A stretch of 64,000 nucleotides of DNA, taken from Lucifuga dentata (Eukaryota > Chordata > Actinopteri > Ophidiiformes > Bythitidae). The DNA lies in contig VXCM01000479.1 of NCBI GenBank assembly GCA_014773175.1, positions 124,001 through 188,000 of the forward strand, read 5' to 3'. The first letter of the stretch is position 1. Every line of letters starts with the position of its first letter. This document shows, one piece after another, positions 26,014 through 39,972 of this stretch. Both the position numbers and the translations under genes were made by a program. The notes below the pieces were generated by a model, which saw nothing but the letters and a program-made list of their open reading frames with translations, was not told the origin of the DNA and did not search any database.

Positions 26014-26395
26014 TAACACTGGCTACAGTTGACTGTCAGACCTAATACAGGCTACATGAACGATTGCAGACTCTGAAATCAATATTTCATGCTTCCCACT
26101 TTGTTGTTCTACAGTCTGGCAAGATATTGTCACTCATATGATTAGTCTTCCCACCCATTCTAACTGTTTGTGTATATTCTCCTCAGAGCTGTAGTATCCC
26201 TCTTTTTAAGTTGCTTCATAGAAGGCCTGTTATTGATCCTTGTTTCAGTGCTTTAAGAAGTATTTTCCATTAATCTTGGTATTTTACTAAATGTTCTGAG
26301 AAAAATACAATGTAGAATGCAGCAAATGAAAAAAGCATTGGTAGAAATACCCAAAGCAATTAATAAACAGATATTTGTGAAATTTTGTAGTTAGG
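26014..26395 (+). repeat. Local duplication, intact copy
   Basis: The first half (26014-26150) resembles 27102-27240 and the second half (26165-26395) resembles 30160-30395, same strand. Shared stretches include ttgactgtcag, caatatttcatgc, cccactttgttgtt, acagtctggca, gttctgagaaaaatacaat and tggtagaaatacc. Confidence 0.75.
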
Positions 26396-27101
26396 TAAAG
26401 TATTGATACTTTTTCATTCTTCAGATAATACGCTATGAGTCCTAAAAAAAAATTGAAATTAAAAGTTATTTTTTGTCTTTGACATATGCATATCTTTATC
26501 TATCTGCTGAAGATATTGTAAAATGGGATGTTAATGAAAGCTTTTAGAGCCCCAGAGGACTCCAGACCAAAATGCTGTTTAATCCGGCCCAGAAACCAAC
26601 ATTTTACTGGCCTGGACTGCTTGTGAACACATTGCTATCCTGTTCTTTTATGATTACTTTGTTGGGCTTTCATTTTAGTACTTCCTGTCACGATGAAAAA
26701 GTCTTATTTTGAAAGATATGTAATTTGTAGTTTTTTACCAGATTTCAACAAGAAAAGAACAAAGGCAAGATGGCTAAAACTCACTAATTTTAGTATTTGT
26801 TAAGGTTATTTTAAGGTGGCGCATATTTGATCAAGCCCCTGCCGAAAGATAAAAAGTGTTTTGATGTTTTAAATGTTGCTCGGGTTGCCAATTAAGGGCA
26901 GTGACTCACGCACATTAGCATAATGGCTATCAAGTGTACATGCTAATTACATTGTTGAGCCTGGAAACATGCTAATATGAAGTTGTGATCACACTGCATT
27001 GTTATTAATTGTCCTTTGTTGTTATGTTTAAAGCAGCTCTTTGGGTTGGTTTAGTGGAAGTAAAAAAGGAAGCACAAATGAAATTGCATTGAACTGCACT
27101 G

Positions 27102-27240
27102 AAACACTGGTTATAGTTGACTGTCAGGACCCAATACAGGCTACAGTGACAACAGCAGACTCTAGAAATCAATATTTCATGCATCCCACTTTGTTGTTCC
27201 ACAGTCTGGCATGATATGATATGATTACTCCTCCTAATAT
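27102..27240 (+). repeat. Local duplication, first half of second copy
   Basis: It aligns with 26014-26150: aacactggttatagttgact, caatacaggctaca, gaaatcaatatttcatgc and cccactttgttgttccacag. A few substitutions and small indels suggest age. Confidence 0.75.
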
Positions 27241-28284
27241 GAGGAAACAATCTGGTGTCATCAAATCCTATTAGAGTGAATTTCTCAGGAGTGGGTAGAA
27301 TTAAAATTTCATTGTTTGTTGGAAGATTTCGACACCCACAGCCGTAATGTTTCCTCCAATATTTAAGGGCATGTCAGAAACCTGGTAGTTCACCATTTCT
27401 TAAATCCCTCAGCAAATTGTGCTTTGAGAGATTAACTGCATTTACTGTCACATTTGAGCCCTGCAGGATTACATTTCTGAAATCTACATGTGTATGCACA
27501 TGTATCTCTCAATTTCTTGGGAACATTATACCTGCTAGACCGCTCGGACAGTTCTATGTCACATCAAAGCTGACACACTTAAGCTTCCTGGATAACTTTC
27601 TAAAACCTCTTCAATAAATTGTGTCACTGCAATCATAGCATGTCTTCTTCAGTGGAAATAATATTCCTCTGCACACTCTTGAATGTTTGACCCCCAGAGA
27701 ATTAATGCCCCAATTCTATCTTTGTGGAATCATTCTTGTCACTCTTACCACCCAGAGGATACCAACCACACAGAACCTGCAGAATGGGTAAAGCCCATAA
27801 TTTCTAGATGGAAAACCCAGTCATTAAAGGTCCTTGAGTCGGCCTTGGAGCCACCTTATGTGTTGGGTGAGCATCTTAATTTGGTCTCGCATTAATTAGA
27901 GGCCTTGACTGCAAACACAGCTTGGGGAAAGGCTGACTATCCAGAGAAAAAGGCCATGGCTGTCCTTGAAGGAAGCCACAATTAGACCAGATGGGGAAAA
28001 GTGACTGTTAAATTGGGGTTTGTCTGCTCTGGCCCATGGTGATGCTTCTTGTTTGTATTGGCAGAGGAACAGTGCTACACTCACCATTCATATTCAGCCA
28101 TCTGCATGTCTGCAGGTCTGCAGGGCTGCGTGTGGAAGCTCTGACAAACATCTGCTGCAGTGTGGATGGATTGTTTGACTGATTTTGTGTAGTAAATAAA
28201 TTTATGTTGCAAACAGACTGACTTTCACTTTTCAGTTAAATAAATATAACCAGAGCTCCCATAGAGAGCTCATACCTCCTTCTG

Positions 28285-28426
28285 CATCCAGGTCCCAAAG
28301 CAGATCTGCCTCAAAATTGAATAAACCCTTGCTTGACCCACTTATCTAAAACATTTCACAAAAATCCATCTGTTACTTTTTGAGATATTCTGCTCAGAGA
28401 CAAACAGACCAATACACAGACGAATG
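28285..28426 (+). mobile_element. LINE 3'-tail remnant
   Basis: The stretch aaaaatccatctgttacttt, ttgagatattctgctcagag and acaaacagacc follows the layout of a common teleost non-LTR retrotransposon 3' end (..gttactttttgag.. then an acaaacagac tail). No coding sequence remains. The exact family is uncertain. Confidence 0.5.
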
Positions 28427-29407
28427 TCAGTGCTTGGTTTCCTCCGTAGTATCTAAGTTTTTAAAGATTATAAACATTTTTTGTTACTGTTGTTGTCACA
28501 TAACAGGAAATAAGCATTACTGCTGGGGGATTTAAGGGACTTTGAAACAGTATTAAGAGCTCAATAATTATTCAGCCAGATCCTGGCTTTCAGTTTCATA
28601 ACTTCAAAACATGGTCCATTAAAGCTTACAGTTGTTGCTACTTCCTAAGTTCCACATCTGAAAGCATAATTACTCACTCACCAAAAAGACTGGTGCTATA
28701 AGCAAAAAGCCAGTGCCACAATGCATTTCAGTTATGAAGGCTGAACACACTGCAGTGTTTTAGAATAAAAAAAAAAACATTTATCTTTATCTTTATTATT
28801 AGATTCATTTACATTACATTACTAACTGTTCATTACACAATGATGTCACAATTGTGTTTTGATTAGTTAGTTACTTCTCTACATTGCGAATAAGGCACTT
28901 TATGTTGCAACACCCTGCAGGTTGTGTGTTTTCATTTTCTGATCACTGATAGAGTTTCATAAGAAATCTTAAAGAAATCAGTAGAACATTATTTTAGCTC
29001 CATTTTTTTTTCTTGCCAGCCGTAATGTTAAAACAGATGGAATTAATTCTGCACAATTGCTGGAATCATCTTGTTGAAACATCTGATTACAGCAAATTAG
29101 CCTGCAATAGACTGCAAATTAGACTGGGCTTGCTGTTGGGAATGCATGGGCCTGTGTGTTTCACATTGAATAACATTTGAAGGCATATTTCAGTATTTCA
29201 GACATTTTACAAATCGGAGCTTTCTCCGTTCTCAAAGGGTTTTGGATTATTGGGTACACACTGCTGTTTTCTAGTTTTTTTTCTCAGCAGCTCTCATAAA
29301 TATTGCCGTATGTATTCTGTACTTTAGCAGTCATTTTCTTTTAAGGTAAGGTTCTCTAGTTCTCTATGAATGAGATCTTGGAAGTGGTCACATGATTTTC
29401 CTCCATA

Positions 29408-29646
29408 AGGTGTCAAGACTCACCTTTAGGGACTGGGTGAAGAGCTCCCTCAGTTTCTGGCTCCCTCAGTTGGGAGCTCGGGGAAGACCTCTGCTCGTTT
29501 GCTTTGAAAGGAGCCAGTCAAGGTGGTTCAGGCATCTGATCAGGATGCCTCCTGGACACCTCGCTGGGGAAGTATTCCACAGGGTAGACAATGAATAAGA
29601 TGGAGGATTATGTATCCCATGTGGCCTGGCTGGGAACACTTTAGTG
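29408..29646 (+). mobile_element. Rex3/RTE-like LINE fragment, sense
   Basis: A frame opening from 29392 encodes RSQSRWFRHLIRMPPGHLAG, which resembles the teleost Rex3 C-terminal segment (ERSQLRWFGHLIRMPPGRL). Downstream, gatggaggattatgtatccc and ggcctggctgggaacac correspond to the WRDYVSRLAWER region in another frame. It is a decayed fragment lying inside the interval that splits the old local duplication. Confidence 0.7.
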
Positions 29647-30090
29647 GACCTTAGAGACACACAGCACCCATGCTGCTGCCAGAGTCAGTGCCTAGTAGTG
29701 CAAATTTTAACAACAAAGACCCTGGCTCTTGTTTGGCAAATTGACCCAAGAAGTTGCTGGTCACACACCACCAAGCTGGGGTTCAGTGGTTTGCAAATGC
29801 AGACAAAGGCAAAAGTAAATGCAGAGAAAGGCAAAAGTATGTGGAAAAAATTCAGTTAAAATTGACAATGGCCTGTTTCAACAGACCAACGGACCAAATA
29901 ATCAACAAACTTCCTGTTATGTAACCATGTCGCTCTCTTGAAACATGGGCCGGTCTTAAGAAGGCACTAGCACAGCACTGGTTTAGCACTGGCTCTAGAA
30001 GTGGCTAGATATCTACAGAAAAGCAGTGATCCCCTAGGAAGAGTTGGAGAATGTGGCTAGGAAGAGAAACATCTGGGTTACTTTGCTTAG

Positions 30091-30168
30091 CCTCTGTGAT
30101 GGCTGGATAACATGTGGATGGATTGTATTATCCTCTGTCATGGATAACATGTGGATGGATTGTATTGT
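30091..30168 (+). repeat. Tandem duplication, period about 41 bp
   Basis: cctctgt..tggataacatgtggatgg attgtatt occurs twice in a row, starting at 30091 and 30132, with a small indel after cctctgt. Confidence 0.85.
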
Positions 30169-30395
30169 GTGTATATTCTTACCTTGTTAATATGTCTTTA
30201 TCCTCACAGCTGTACTAAACCCCTTTTTCAGGGAGCTGCATTGTGGAAGGCTTGCTATTTATCCTCAATGCATGCAATGCATTCCCATTAATAGTAAGTA
30301 ACTATGTGTTCTGAGAAAAATACAATATAGATTGCCGCAAAAGAAAAAAAAAAATGGTAGAAATACCCGAAGCATATTTCTTCATATTTGTGAGG
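30160..30395 (+). repeat. Local duplication, second half of second copy
   Basis: It aligns with 26165-26395: tgtgtatattct, agctgta, gttctgagaaaaatacaata, tggtagaaatacccgaagca and atatttgtga. It sits 2.9 kb from the first half. Confidence 0.7.
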
Positions 30396-33300
30396 CCATT
30401 GTACTCGTGCAAGTATATGTAACTTTATATAGATTTATGTTCACAAAGATAGCTCTGCATTGCTCTACATATATGAAAAGCCTCACAGTGGGCTCAGTGT
30501 CAGAGAAAGAATCCCTTCAGCGCTCTGTGTCTGCCAGGATGGAAAGCTGATCATCTGGTGCCTTTGAGCAGAAATAAGGATTAGCTCTGAATATCTTGAG
30601 CTCCGGCATGTAGTCATTTTGCATGCAGTTTCACAACAGGGAAGTGTGCTAGTTAGTGCACCATGCCATGAATAATAATGCACAGGTCACATGGGGTCCA
30701 CACAAACATGAAAAAGGGTTCTAGCTGGAGGCAGCATAATTTTTGACCCACCTGCCAAGGGCTCATGAATTTAAAAAACTACCTGCTACTGATTCATCAT
30801 TTACCAATAAGCATAATTAATTTGCTGTTTTTATTTTAGTGTATAATTTTTCAAAAAAAATATATTTTACAGAAAAATGTCAGTTTGCAAAGGTTACATA
30901 TGGTGCTTGTACAAAGCAGGACTGTAATCAAATAATGCAAATACTGAGTAGTAAGTTCAGCCAAGTTTGAGCTTGTTATTTGCACATACTGTACAGAGGA
31001 ATTTAAAGATTAAAAATAATTAAGTGTGGAGAGAGAAGCCCATTATTCATGGCCTCTGCCACAAAATGATTAAATAACAATCACAGTAACAAATGGTGCT
31101 GCTAATGTAGATGAAGGAAAGAAAACATATGAAGAGAAAAATAATTCATTGAACACATTAAATTAATTTTTAGGCATGTTTTGTAAGACTTTAAATTAGA
31201 ACTAATTTTAACCAAATAACAAAAAGAGTTCCATAATTTATTTAAACTTGACCTGGACTACTTAAATGATTGTGAGGATGAAGATTAGAGAACTGTCTAG
31301 TTGAGTAATCTGTGGATCTTTAAATATGTTAGAAAATAAAACCTGTTAGATAACTTATTTATTGACTATTTAATATTCATTTGATATAAATATTAAACCT
31401 GCAGGGAATTTCTCATAATATAAATATACTGTACCAGACAGAATAATTCCAGACTTTGAGCAAAGAGCTTATTGTAAAATTTGCCATTTCCAGTGAGTTC
31501 AGACTTTCATTTATATTGTTCAGAGGCTTTGTAATCAACTTGTGAGCTGTATTCATTTTTTTAAATCTTAAAAAAAAAGTTATAAATACTGCACACTTCT
31601 TTATACATCTTATTCCTAAATGATCAAAATGATGTAAGTCATATAATTAAATATATAAAGAGTTCATATGTTAATTTGTATTGCTTTGCACCCCTTCAGT
31701 ACAGACATCAGTTATTTCTGGATTTGCTGCTCAAAAGCCTCACTGTGCCTCAAAAGAACTAGGAAAGCAACTGTGTTTGTACTTGTTCAAAATGCCCACA
31801 CTTGAAAGTAGCAAAAAGCCTGTAATCATAGAGAGTGGGGAGAAGTTGTGAACAGTATGTGTGTTTGTATTCTCGACATTATGAATTACACAAATGGGGA
31901 AAACGGCACACACTTTCACTCCTCTCCTTGAAGGTATTCATGGTGTAGTACAGGGTTCCACAGGGTCACGGACAGTGACAGTGAAGACATAAAAAGGAGA
32001 GCTTGAGAGAGAAATGAAAACCCCGCCTACTTTCACATCTCAGCACACCTGGCCAGTCTGCATAAAGCTGACGTGGCTGTCAGTTTGTCCATTTTGGAAG
32101 GCTACAAATTTTGTCTCTGCAGCCCATGCAGCTCAGCAGACAGAAAGAGGGTTACAGCTGCTATCAGACAATCTGACAGGCTCTTCGTTTGAAACATGCT
32201 GTTTAGTAATGGGCCGAAGTGAAACTACATCTGCACATCCAAATACAAACAGCTTGTTGCATTTTCACCTACAAGCTAAAATTTTCGAGGAAAAAACACA
32301 TCACAGGTTTCACTGAACCTGAACCTAATCATCTCTGCTCACACTCCACACCAACTTTCTCATACCTTTCAACATACCTCACACTATCAGATGATCCAAC
32401 AGACACTTTGTTTGAATCACACTGATGCCTTAATTTTCCACAAACTCCAGTAGCAATCTGTTTTACACATTTTCCTGATATCCTGTTAACTAATCAACAA
32501 AATACAACATAACCTTCTTGGCAGCAGTATTAGCTGAAAGTTCATACTCTGAACATTTCAGAAATCAGCATATGAAATCAGCATATTTCTGCTATTATAT
32601 ATCTATATTTGCCTCTTGTGATCATCCTCCTCAGCTATTCATGATGCAAAGTGAGAGATACTAGAGCTCATGTAACATTTGCTTGGCAGTTGTCATAATT
32701 GTTTGCCAGTTGGCAGGTTGTAGAAAGTCTGTTATGATATGACAGCAGCAACACGTTCAGTGCCACTCAAGTAACACTTGCAAAATTAACATTTGTTATT
32801 CTTCTTTGCATTTATACAGTATTTAATGGATAAACAGAAATCTGATGTTTAGTCAGCACCTTTTCTAGTATAGTTTATTTGTGACAGGATTTGTTTTAAT
32901 TTTGGGTATGACTGTAACTTTGGTTTATGAACAAAATTATCTATTCTCTATTGAAAGAAGGTGTTTAGAATTAATTTCCCTGTGTGGTTTGTCCATTTCC
33001 ACGAAAGTAAAAATACTTTTCCACTGGATGTTTCTTTAGTTAAAATGATTTGTTTGGTGTTGAGCAAAGCAAGTTAGACATATTGGATTTATGTTATGTT
33101 ACTCAAAGATACATTATATCACTGCTGAAAACACATTAAGAACAGTGCTAATCGAGAGGTTGATGCATTCATTTAGAGTAATGCTTTAATGGTTTCTTGG
33201 TAAATTGAGGTGAAAACACATTTTGAAAGTGTGTTAAAGCCAGAAAATATGTGTATTTATGTGCTTATGTGTCTGTGTGCTGATTTACTGTACATAATTC

Positions 33301-34904
33301 ATGGCTTAAGAGCTTACATTTTTCATGATGAAGAAAAATGAAGTCTTATTGGACCTTGAAGCATCTCCGTTGTGATTAAAATGTCTCTCCTTAAATTAGG
33401 GTAGATGCAGCAGATTTCTTTCTGAAAATCTCCAACGTGGTAGCTTTGACATCGGCATGCTGTCAAAACCTCATGGGAGCTGTGCCGTAGAAAAGCAGCA
33501 GATACCATTTATATTAGAATATATACTGAATACCCCTGCATCTTTTTAAAGCTTTTCAGTAGGACTGTACAAAGAAGCGCTGTATACAGTCTGACCCATC
33601 TGCCAGCTATTGTATTCTGTTTCCTTTCACTTTTTCTTCCTCTCTCTGCTGCCATTTTCACTGAGAAACGAGAAGTGGATGACCTACCTATCAAGGTACA
33701 TGATAACAGTGGAGAATTCTGATTGGTTTAAGAAATTCAAATAACCAAATCGTCCTTTTTTTTTTACATATCTCAGAATGTTGGTGGGTTGTCCTGTTCT
33801 GAAAATTCACATAGTTCCAACTCTTACAGTTTTCCAGAAAGTATTTTGTGAGGTTACACTGTGTAAAGGCCCCAGTGTATTTCATACATAGTAGAACTTT
33901 TAGTACTAAAGGATGTTTTACAAGACTCCAGCCGCAGTGATTGAGTTTCTTTGCGTGTTCTTTGTGCTGGGCCCCCAAGCAGACTTTGTCTTTTGTCTTT
34001 TCTGCTTTTGATACCTCCCCTGGCTGTAATTTCTCTGAATGTCGCGTGGCTGGTTACGTCACCAATGAGGGACCAGCGGGCAGAATTAAACTTTTGTTTT
34101 GGTTCATTCATACTTCCTCTGCTGTTCAAGCATTACGTTTAACTCCGCATTTGTTGAAGAAACAGAGACAATTATTTTGTCCTACTCTGATTTAGAGGAT
34201 GAAATACCATTTCCCACTTCATCTTCTATTTGTTGCTAAATAAACAATGGCCACTGCCAACTCCTCTCTCATTGATTGCAAGCTTCTTTCAGCGCTACTT
34301 CTGGTAACATGTAACTTGACTGTTGTGACTGCCCCCCCTACTGGTGTGGTGTGGCATAAAATGAACTTCAGTTCTTAAGGACTGGACTATACCATGTGCT
34401 GTCTTCTCGGACACGATCACTGCCCTGCTCTTTCCTCGTTTTGTTTTACATCTTTTGAAGTATACTGGAGCCTTAATCCAGGACTCCTTGTTCCTCCTTG
34501 GACTTCAAACAGGCCTGGAATAGCTTTAGTGCATGTGTGGTGTTATTGTCTGCTGGGAATTGAATCCTCTTCTGTACAACCTTAAGAAAGAATGGATGGC
34601 ACACCTCTGCAAAGGAGAACAATGGTTCCCTTTTCTCCATTTATTGTTAATCCTATGTAAGACACCAACTCTGAAGTAGATGGAACATCCCAAAGGTGTT
34701 CTTAATATTTTTAATATTTAGAACACCTTTTTAAACTGTAAGTTATATGCACTATTGTATTAACTTCTACAGCTGTCTCCTCACACAAGCTCTCCACCTG
34801 TAATTGGTATGAGATGGTGTTACATGTTCGATAGTCAAAGCCCTAAATAGTTTGGCATCGTTATTTAAAAAAAAAAAAAAAAAAAAANTGACAAAAAAAA
34901 ATAA

Positions 34905-35052
34905 AAAATACCTGCGATAGACTGGCGACCTGTCCAGGGTGTACCCCGTCTCTCGCCCTATGACTGCTGGGATAGGCTCCAGCCCCCCTGCGACCCTCAA
35001 CAGGACAAATGGGTACAGAAAATGGATGGATGGATGGATGGATGGATGGATG
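34905..35052 (+). mobile_element. LINE 3' end with GGAT tail
   Basis: The stretch from ctgcgatagactggcgacct and gtccagggtgtaccccgtct through gggataggctccagcccccc to a (GGAT)n tail at 35022-35052 is one of the commonest teleost repeats, the 3' end of a LINE. I think of the L2/Rex type but cannot fix the family. It is preceded by an A homopolymer with one N at 34888. Confidence 0.7.
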
Positions 35053-35401
35053 CCAAAAAATAAAATTCAAACCAGCTCCTGTTTGTGGGACTATGAAGTA
35101 AGACTGCTGCTGTGTCTCTGTGAGAATTTGGCTGGTCTAAAGCCAATAACAATCTGTGTAATCCTGCCTGAAATGCTTATACAGTTGCTTGCTAAGTCAA
35201 GCTTAGTTTGAAATACAATGCATGTTAAACTGTGGACAGCATCATGTCATGTGTTGATATTTTGGCTGCAGCCCAGCTAGACAGACTTTGGGGCCTTCCC
35301 TGCCTCTGTATGTATAAGCCTAATTGGATGTGAACATGCACAGCTCCAGGTACATCTTGGTAAGTCACATCACACCTCATTAACAAACTAAAGCTTCTCC
35401 T

Positions 35402-35780
35402 GTGAGGATGATTTACTACTTACATTCATCTATTTACTGGAACAGCAGAGATACTTTTACAAAGAGAGGGGAAAAACTACAATCTGATAAAGGCCCCGAC
35501 GGTGTTATCAGAGATGTGCAGGAGGTGAAGACCAGCTTGGAATTCACCCAAGATAAGCTGGACGGGATGATGACAGAGATACAGGAGATGGAAACAAAGA
35601 TAAAGGTGAAGGACATGAAGGAAGAAAGGAAGGAGTGGACAGTATGTTCACAAAGCTGGACTATTGAAAACCACAGTAGGAGGACAGAGTTAGCTCGCTG
35701 ATGGAATTGCACATCAGAAGATGAGAACTAGATGTAAAAGAAAGAAAAGAAATTTTGACAAATGGTTACAGGCAACATGG
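35402..35780 (+). mobile_element. L1-like LINE remnant (ORF1 and ORF2 ends joined)
   Basis: The frame 35402-35701 contains DVQEVKTSLEFTQDKLDGMM, a heptad-like coiled-coil stretch, then ENHSRRTELA, resembling fish L1 ORF1p (TSLEF..., LENRSRRNNL). About 45 bases later another frame gives FDKWLQATWDLMA then stop, like an L1 ORF2 C-terminus. The several kilobases that should separate them are missing, so this is an internally deleted dead copy. T-rich sequence to about 36350 may be its 3' untranslated part. Confidence 0.55.
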
Positions 35781-38700
35781 GACTTGATGGCATAAATATT
35801 ATAAATACTATTATGAACAATAATACTGACAAATAATACTTGTTTTGGATTAGGTCAACCAGAATCAATTGTAAGAATCTGATGCATCTCCTAGTATTGA
35901 TAACCTAGATGGAAAATTAAATTAAAATTGCAGGAAGGCTGCTGTCAGAACCAAGATGTCATAATTTCAGTGGACTCTCCTTAAACGGGACATGTTCAAA
36001 GCTTTGGAAAGAATCTAAAATATATCCGTTATCCAAAGGTGTAAAAGCAAATAAAGTGTAAAGTGCTACTGAGAAACTTAAACACAGTTTTGCAATGTTC
36101 ACAAACAATCTTAATGGAGTTTTCCTTAAATCTGCTACCCACCAACATAAGCAGATCAAAAGTATATCCTTACTTTAAAAAGCAACAGAAAACACTGTTA
36201 AGCCTTAAATACTGTATGTATATTTCATTGGGTTTTTTTTTCTTTTTTTTTCTTTTTTAACATTCTTGTTTTTGTTTCTGATGTTTAGTTTTTTAATTCA
36301 TCAGCATTTATTTATGAAACCTTTTATTTTTCTTTCCCCTTTTTTTATGTGGTCCCTATGAAGACTATAGCAACTACTTTGTGGAAACTGCTGAGAATCC
36401 AAATAAAGCCTGCAGAGAACAGGAAGCAGTATTAAATATCAAAGCTCGTCTCCCCGGTCACTGAGGCCCAAAGGTTTCCGGGCTTTTACCATTTTAATAC
36501 TTCTTTGTTTGCTTTTTCTTTAGCACCTTAAAAATGTGTGCTCCAAAATGAAATTTCACTGAACTCTTTCCCCTGTCAGTCAAAACTCTGCTGAGGATTC
36601 TGTGAAAACCAAATACACACCTGCTGTAGGTGGATCTTAGCCTTCTATTTTATGAATAACAATTTTATATGCACTGAGGTAGACTTTAGACTTAAAGGGG
36701 TGTGAGTTGTTTATGACTATTTCTTCAGTAGTTTCATTGTGAGGTGGTGGTAGTCACACACTGACTATATGGAAATTAAAACTTCAGACACTCGGAGGTC
36801 ATGTCAGTCTTTGTGGTTCACACTACGATTGGCCTTTGGTGATTACTGTTGCAGGTGTTCACACATGATGTTATGACTCAATGTCTAGCCCAAAATGTGC
36901 AAAATATATTCCTATTAAAAATAATGAGTGCAGTGATGGTTTGATTTCATCATGTGATAATTACTCCAGTGTGTGTGTTGAAGGGAAAACCTTTAGCAAG
37001 GCTTAATAGTTTGAAAATGAGTGTATGAAAGAGGAACTGTAACCATTCATTGCTAGTCACGAAGAAGATGTAAGCAAATCCACTTATAATATAGAAGGAC
37101 TCACACTAAAATTACTGAGAAAAGAATAAACAAAGACCTGAAATTACATCACAAGTATTATTTTAAAATGCAAAATTATTTTATTTAAACATTAACCTAT
37201 TCTCCGCATGTGCTTTCAGATTGAAGTCACATCGACCGCATATCTTTTGCTTGAGCTCACATGGCTGTTAGCATTGCCAACTTCACATTTCAGTTTCTGT
37301 CCGATTCACAATACAAGACAGTCATTGCTCTACCCAGCAAAATTAAACATGTTTAAAAAAATCCTGAACACTCTAGATAATATTTTATCCTAACTGACTC
37401 ATAATCAGGCAAAGAGTCCTGTAATGTGCCTGCTGCTTTAAAGTATTTTCTGTTGCCTGGTTCTGCCTTTTAATCAACAGTTGCCATATCAATGCTGTAT
37501 TCCTCTCTCACCAATATTATGCTGTTTTTATGATAATAAGTTGACATATTTTGCTCCAACTACCACTCATTGAGATAATGCACTACAAAAAAATCCAAGT
37601 GTACAATTCATCCCAATGTGTCAGTGAGCTCAATAGAACAATGGACTCTGATAGCTTGATGGAAGCTCTTTAAGTGTTAAGAAGCATCATCGCATAATTT
37701 CAGCTGCGAAAATCTAAACCAAAGGGCATTATTCAGTTCAGAAAGTAAAGATAGCTGAGGCTTTGATTGTTGTGCAGTCCACACTTTTGGTAACTGTAAA
37801 TATGTGCTGTCATGAATGACTGCTGCAGCATTTCATAAAGCTTTGACATGGTTATCATAAAAGAGAGGGAGGATATGACATGAACTGACAGTAATTCATG
37901 TTTGGCAGTGGCATATCAATCTTTGAGCAATTAAAACAGTTTGAGGTCTATTCATTCAATAGTGTCATTTATTCTGCTAAACTTTTATCATGCTATAATT
38001 TGCTGCTTTTTTTTTCTTTTTTCACTTCTTCACAAAGTTTATTAGGCAGAACATCATAAGAAAGCAGAATAGTCCAACGCTTACAAAACACAAGAGATCA
38101 GACATTGTACCAAGTGACAGTTTTAGAATTCAGGGCTGGTATTATTTATTCATTAAGAGCCTTAGATTGTTACAGCAAGATGTATATGAGTTGTATAATG
38201 ACAGTTCTACTGAATACTAATATGATTAGCTAGTATATAACCATAACTACAGGAAGGAGTTTTTTTTTGTTGTTGTTTGTTTTGGTTTGGTTTTTTTTTT
38301 TTGCACTGCAGCAACCTTGTCAAATAGTTGTCAAAGAGAGGTAAATTGAAAAAAAAAAGATGAAAATAAAATAAAATCAGCAAAAAAATTGACATAGACG
38401 GCATCAAAACAGCAAATCTCAGAGAGAAGTTGGTTATTAATGCAGCCAAAAATGTATAGACAGTGAATGTAGAGTCCCTTCACCCTTCCCTTGACCTTTG
38501 ATAGAGCCCGACTGGACTCCAACTGATAAGGCGTTGAGAAATCTTTGGCAATTCTCCTTTTAACAGGATAAAAGACATAAACTCCATTGACAAACAAGAG
38601 GCATTCTTAAAGAAGCTGAAACCTCATTAAACCATGCATTTATCTCACAATCTCAACTGTCTCAGAATATTTTCCATGTTCCTTCTGAAGACACGGTTAC

Positions 38701-38935
38701 TCAAAACATGAACACTACTTGCTCTCATTTATGTTCAGGGCAATATTGTGTATATTCTTACTGTTGGTGTCCTAATGAGGATCTTCAGAAGTGCATACAT
38801 GGAGAGAAAGGCCATATTTGTTGTTCGGTGGGAGAGAAATCTCAGATCTTTTGAGATTGGCCTTTGGCTGTATGTGTTATGTGTGATGTGTTATAGTTTA
38901 AATTTGGAGGATGAGAACTCCACACTGGGGCCTCC

Positions 38936-39013
38936 TTTGTATTTTTTCTTTTAACCTAAAGTTCACATATGTTCACTTTGTATTTTTTTCTTTTAACCTA
39001 AAGTTCACATATG
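38936..39013 (+). repeat. Tandem duplication, period 41 bp
   Basis: tttgtattttttcttttaac then ctaaagttcacatatg is repeated after 41 bases with one extra T and few other changes. Confidence 0.88.
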
Positions 39014-39692
39014 CTCAATGTTTAAAGCTCAGAGCCTTGTACTCATTATACATATCTATGCTTGAAATAGGCCTTTTTAATGTCACCAGTGCATTTAGTA
39101 CCATGGACAGTGCACAAGCACTCTACATTGTTAATAAACCATGCCAGAATATTTTATCGATACTGTTAAGTGCACACATAACATTCCTCTCTATCAGCAC
39201 CCCTGCTCGGAATATGTTTCTGTCTATACATAAAACAAACAAAGATCTTTTGTGTGTTTTATTTCCTTATAAACCTGGGCCAAGATGGTAGGTCTAGCAA
39301 AAAAATTGTTATTTGTTTTAGTTCTTTCTTGTCCCAGTTTGTTCAGTACTGCACTGTGATGATTAACTATATTCAGTCCATATTACAAAATTAGGTTTGG
39401 TCTCACACACTGAAAGCAATTATTTGTGAAACCCACATTTAAAACCATTTACACTTTACAGCAATAAAATGACTTTCTTTCCCCCTAGTATGTGACTATA
39501 TCCAATAACTCACATTTCTTTTCATTTGTTTCCAATTCCTTCCATATGTTTCTTTAATTTCTCTGGGACTTTGCTTGTATTGCAGCAACATGCATTATGC
39601 AAGCAGGTTAACAGTCACAGAACTCACGTTTGCTTTCCTTTGAAATCAAATTCCATGTGATGTTTAAGAGAAAGTTGTCATCTGGGAATATA

Positions 39693-39694
<2 letters not shown>

Positions 39695-39726
<32 letters not shown>
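39695..39726. repeat. TA microsatellite
   Basis: About 16 TA units directly before a T run and the N gap. Confidence 0.95.
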
Positions 39727-39734
<8 letters not shown>

Positions 39735-39972
39735 NNNNNNNNNNNNNNNNNNNNNNNNNNNNNNNNNNNNNNNNNNNNNNNNNNNNNNNNNNNNNNNNNN
39801 NNNNNNNNNNNNNNNNNNNNNNNNNNNNNNNNNNNNNNNNNNNNNNNNNNNNNNNNNNNNNNNNNNNNNNNNNNNNNNNNNNNNNNNNNNNNNNNNNNNN
39901 NNNNNNNNNNNNNNNNNNNNNNNNNNNNNNNNNNNNNNNNNNNNNNNNNNNNNNNNNNNNNNNNNNNNNNNN
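39735..39972. other. Assembly gap, 238 N
   Basis: The only long N run. It is bordered by a TA microsatellite (39695-39726) plus nine T on the left and by 65 T on the right (39973-40037). Unknown sequence; the true size may differ. Confidence 0.99.
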
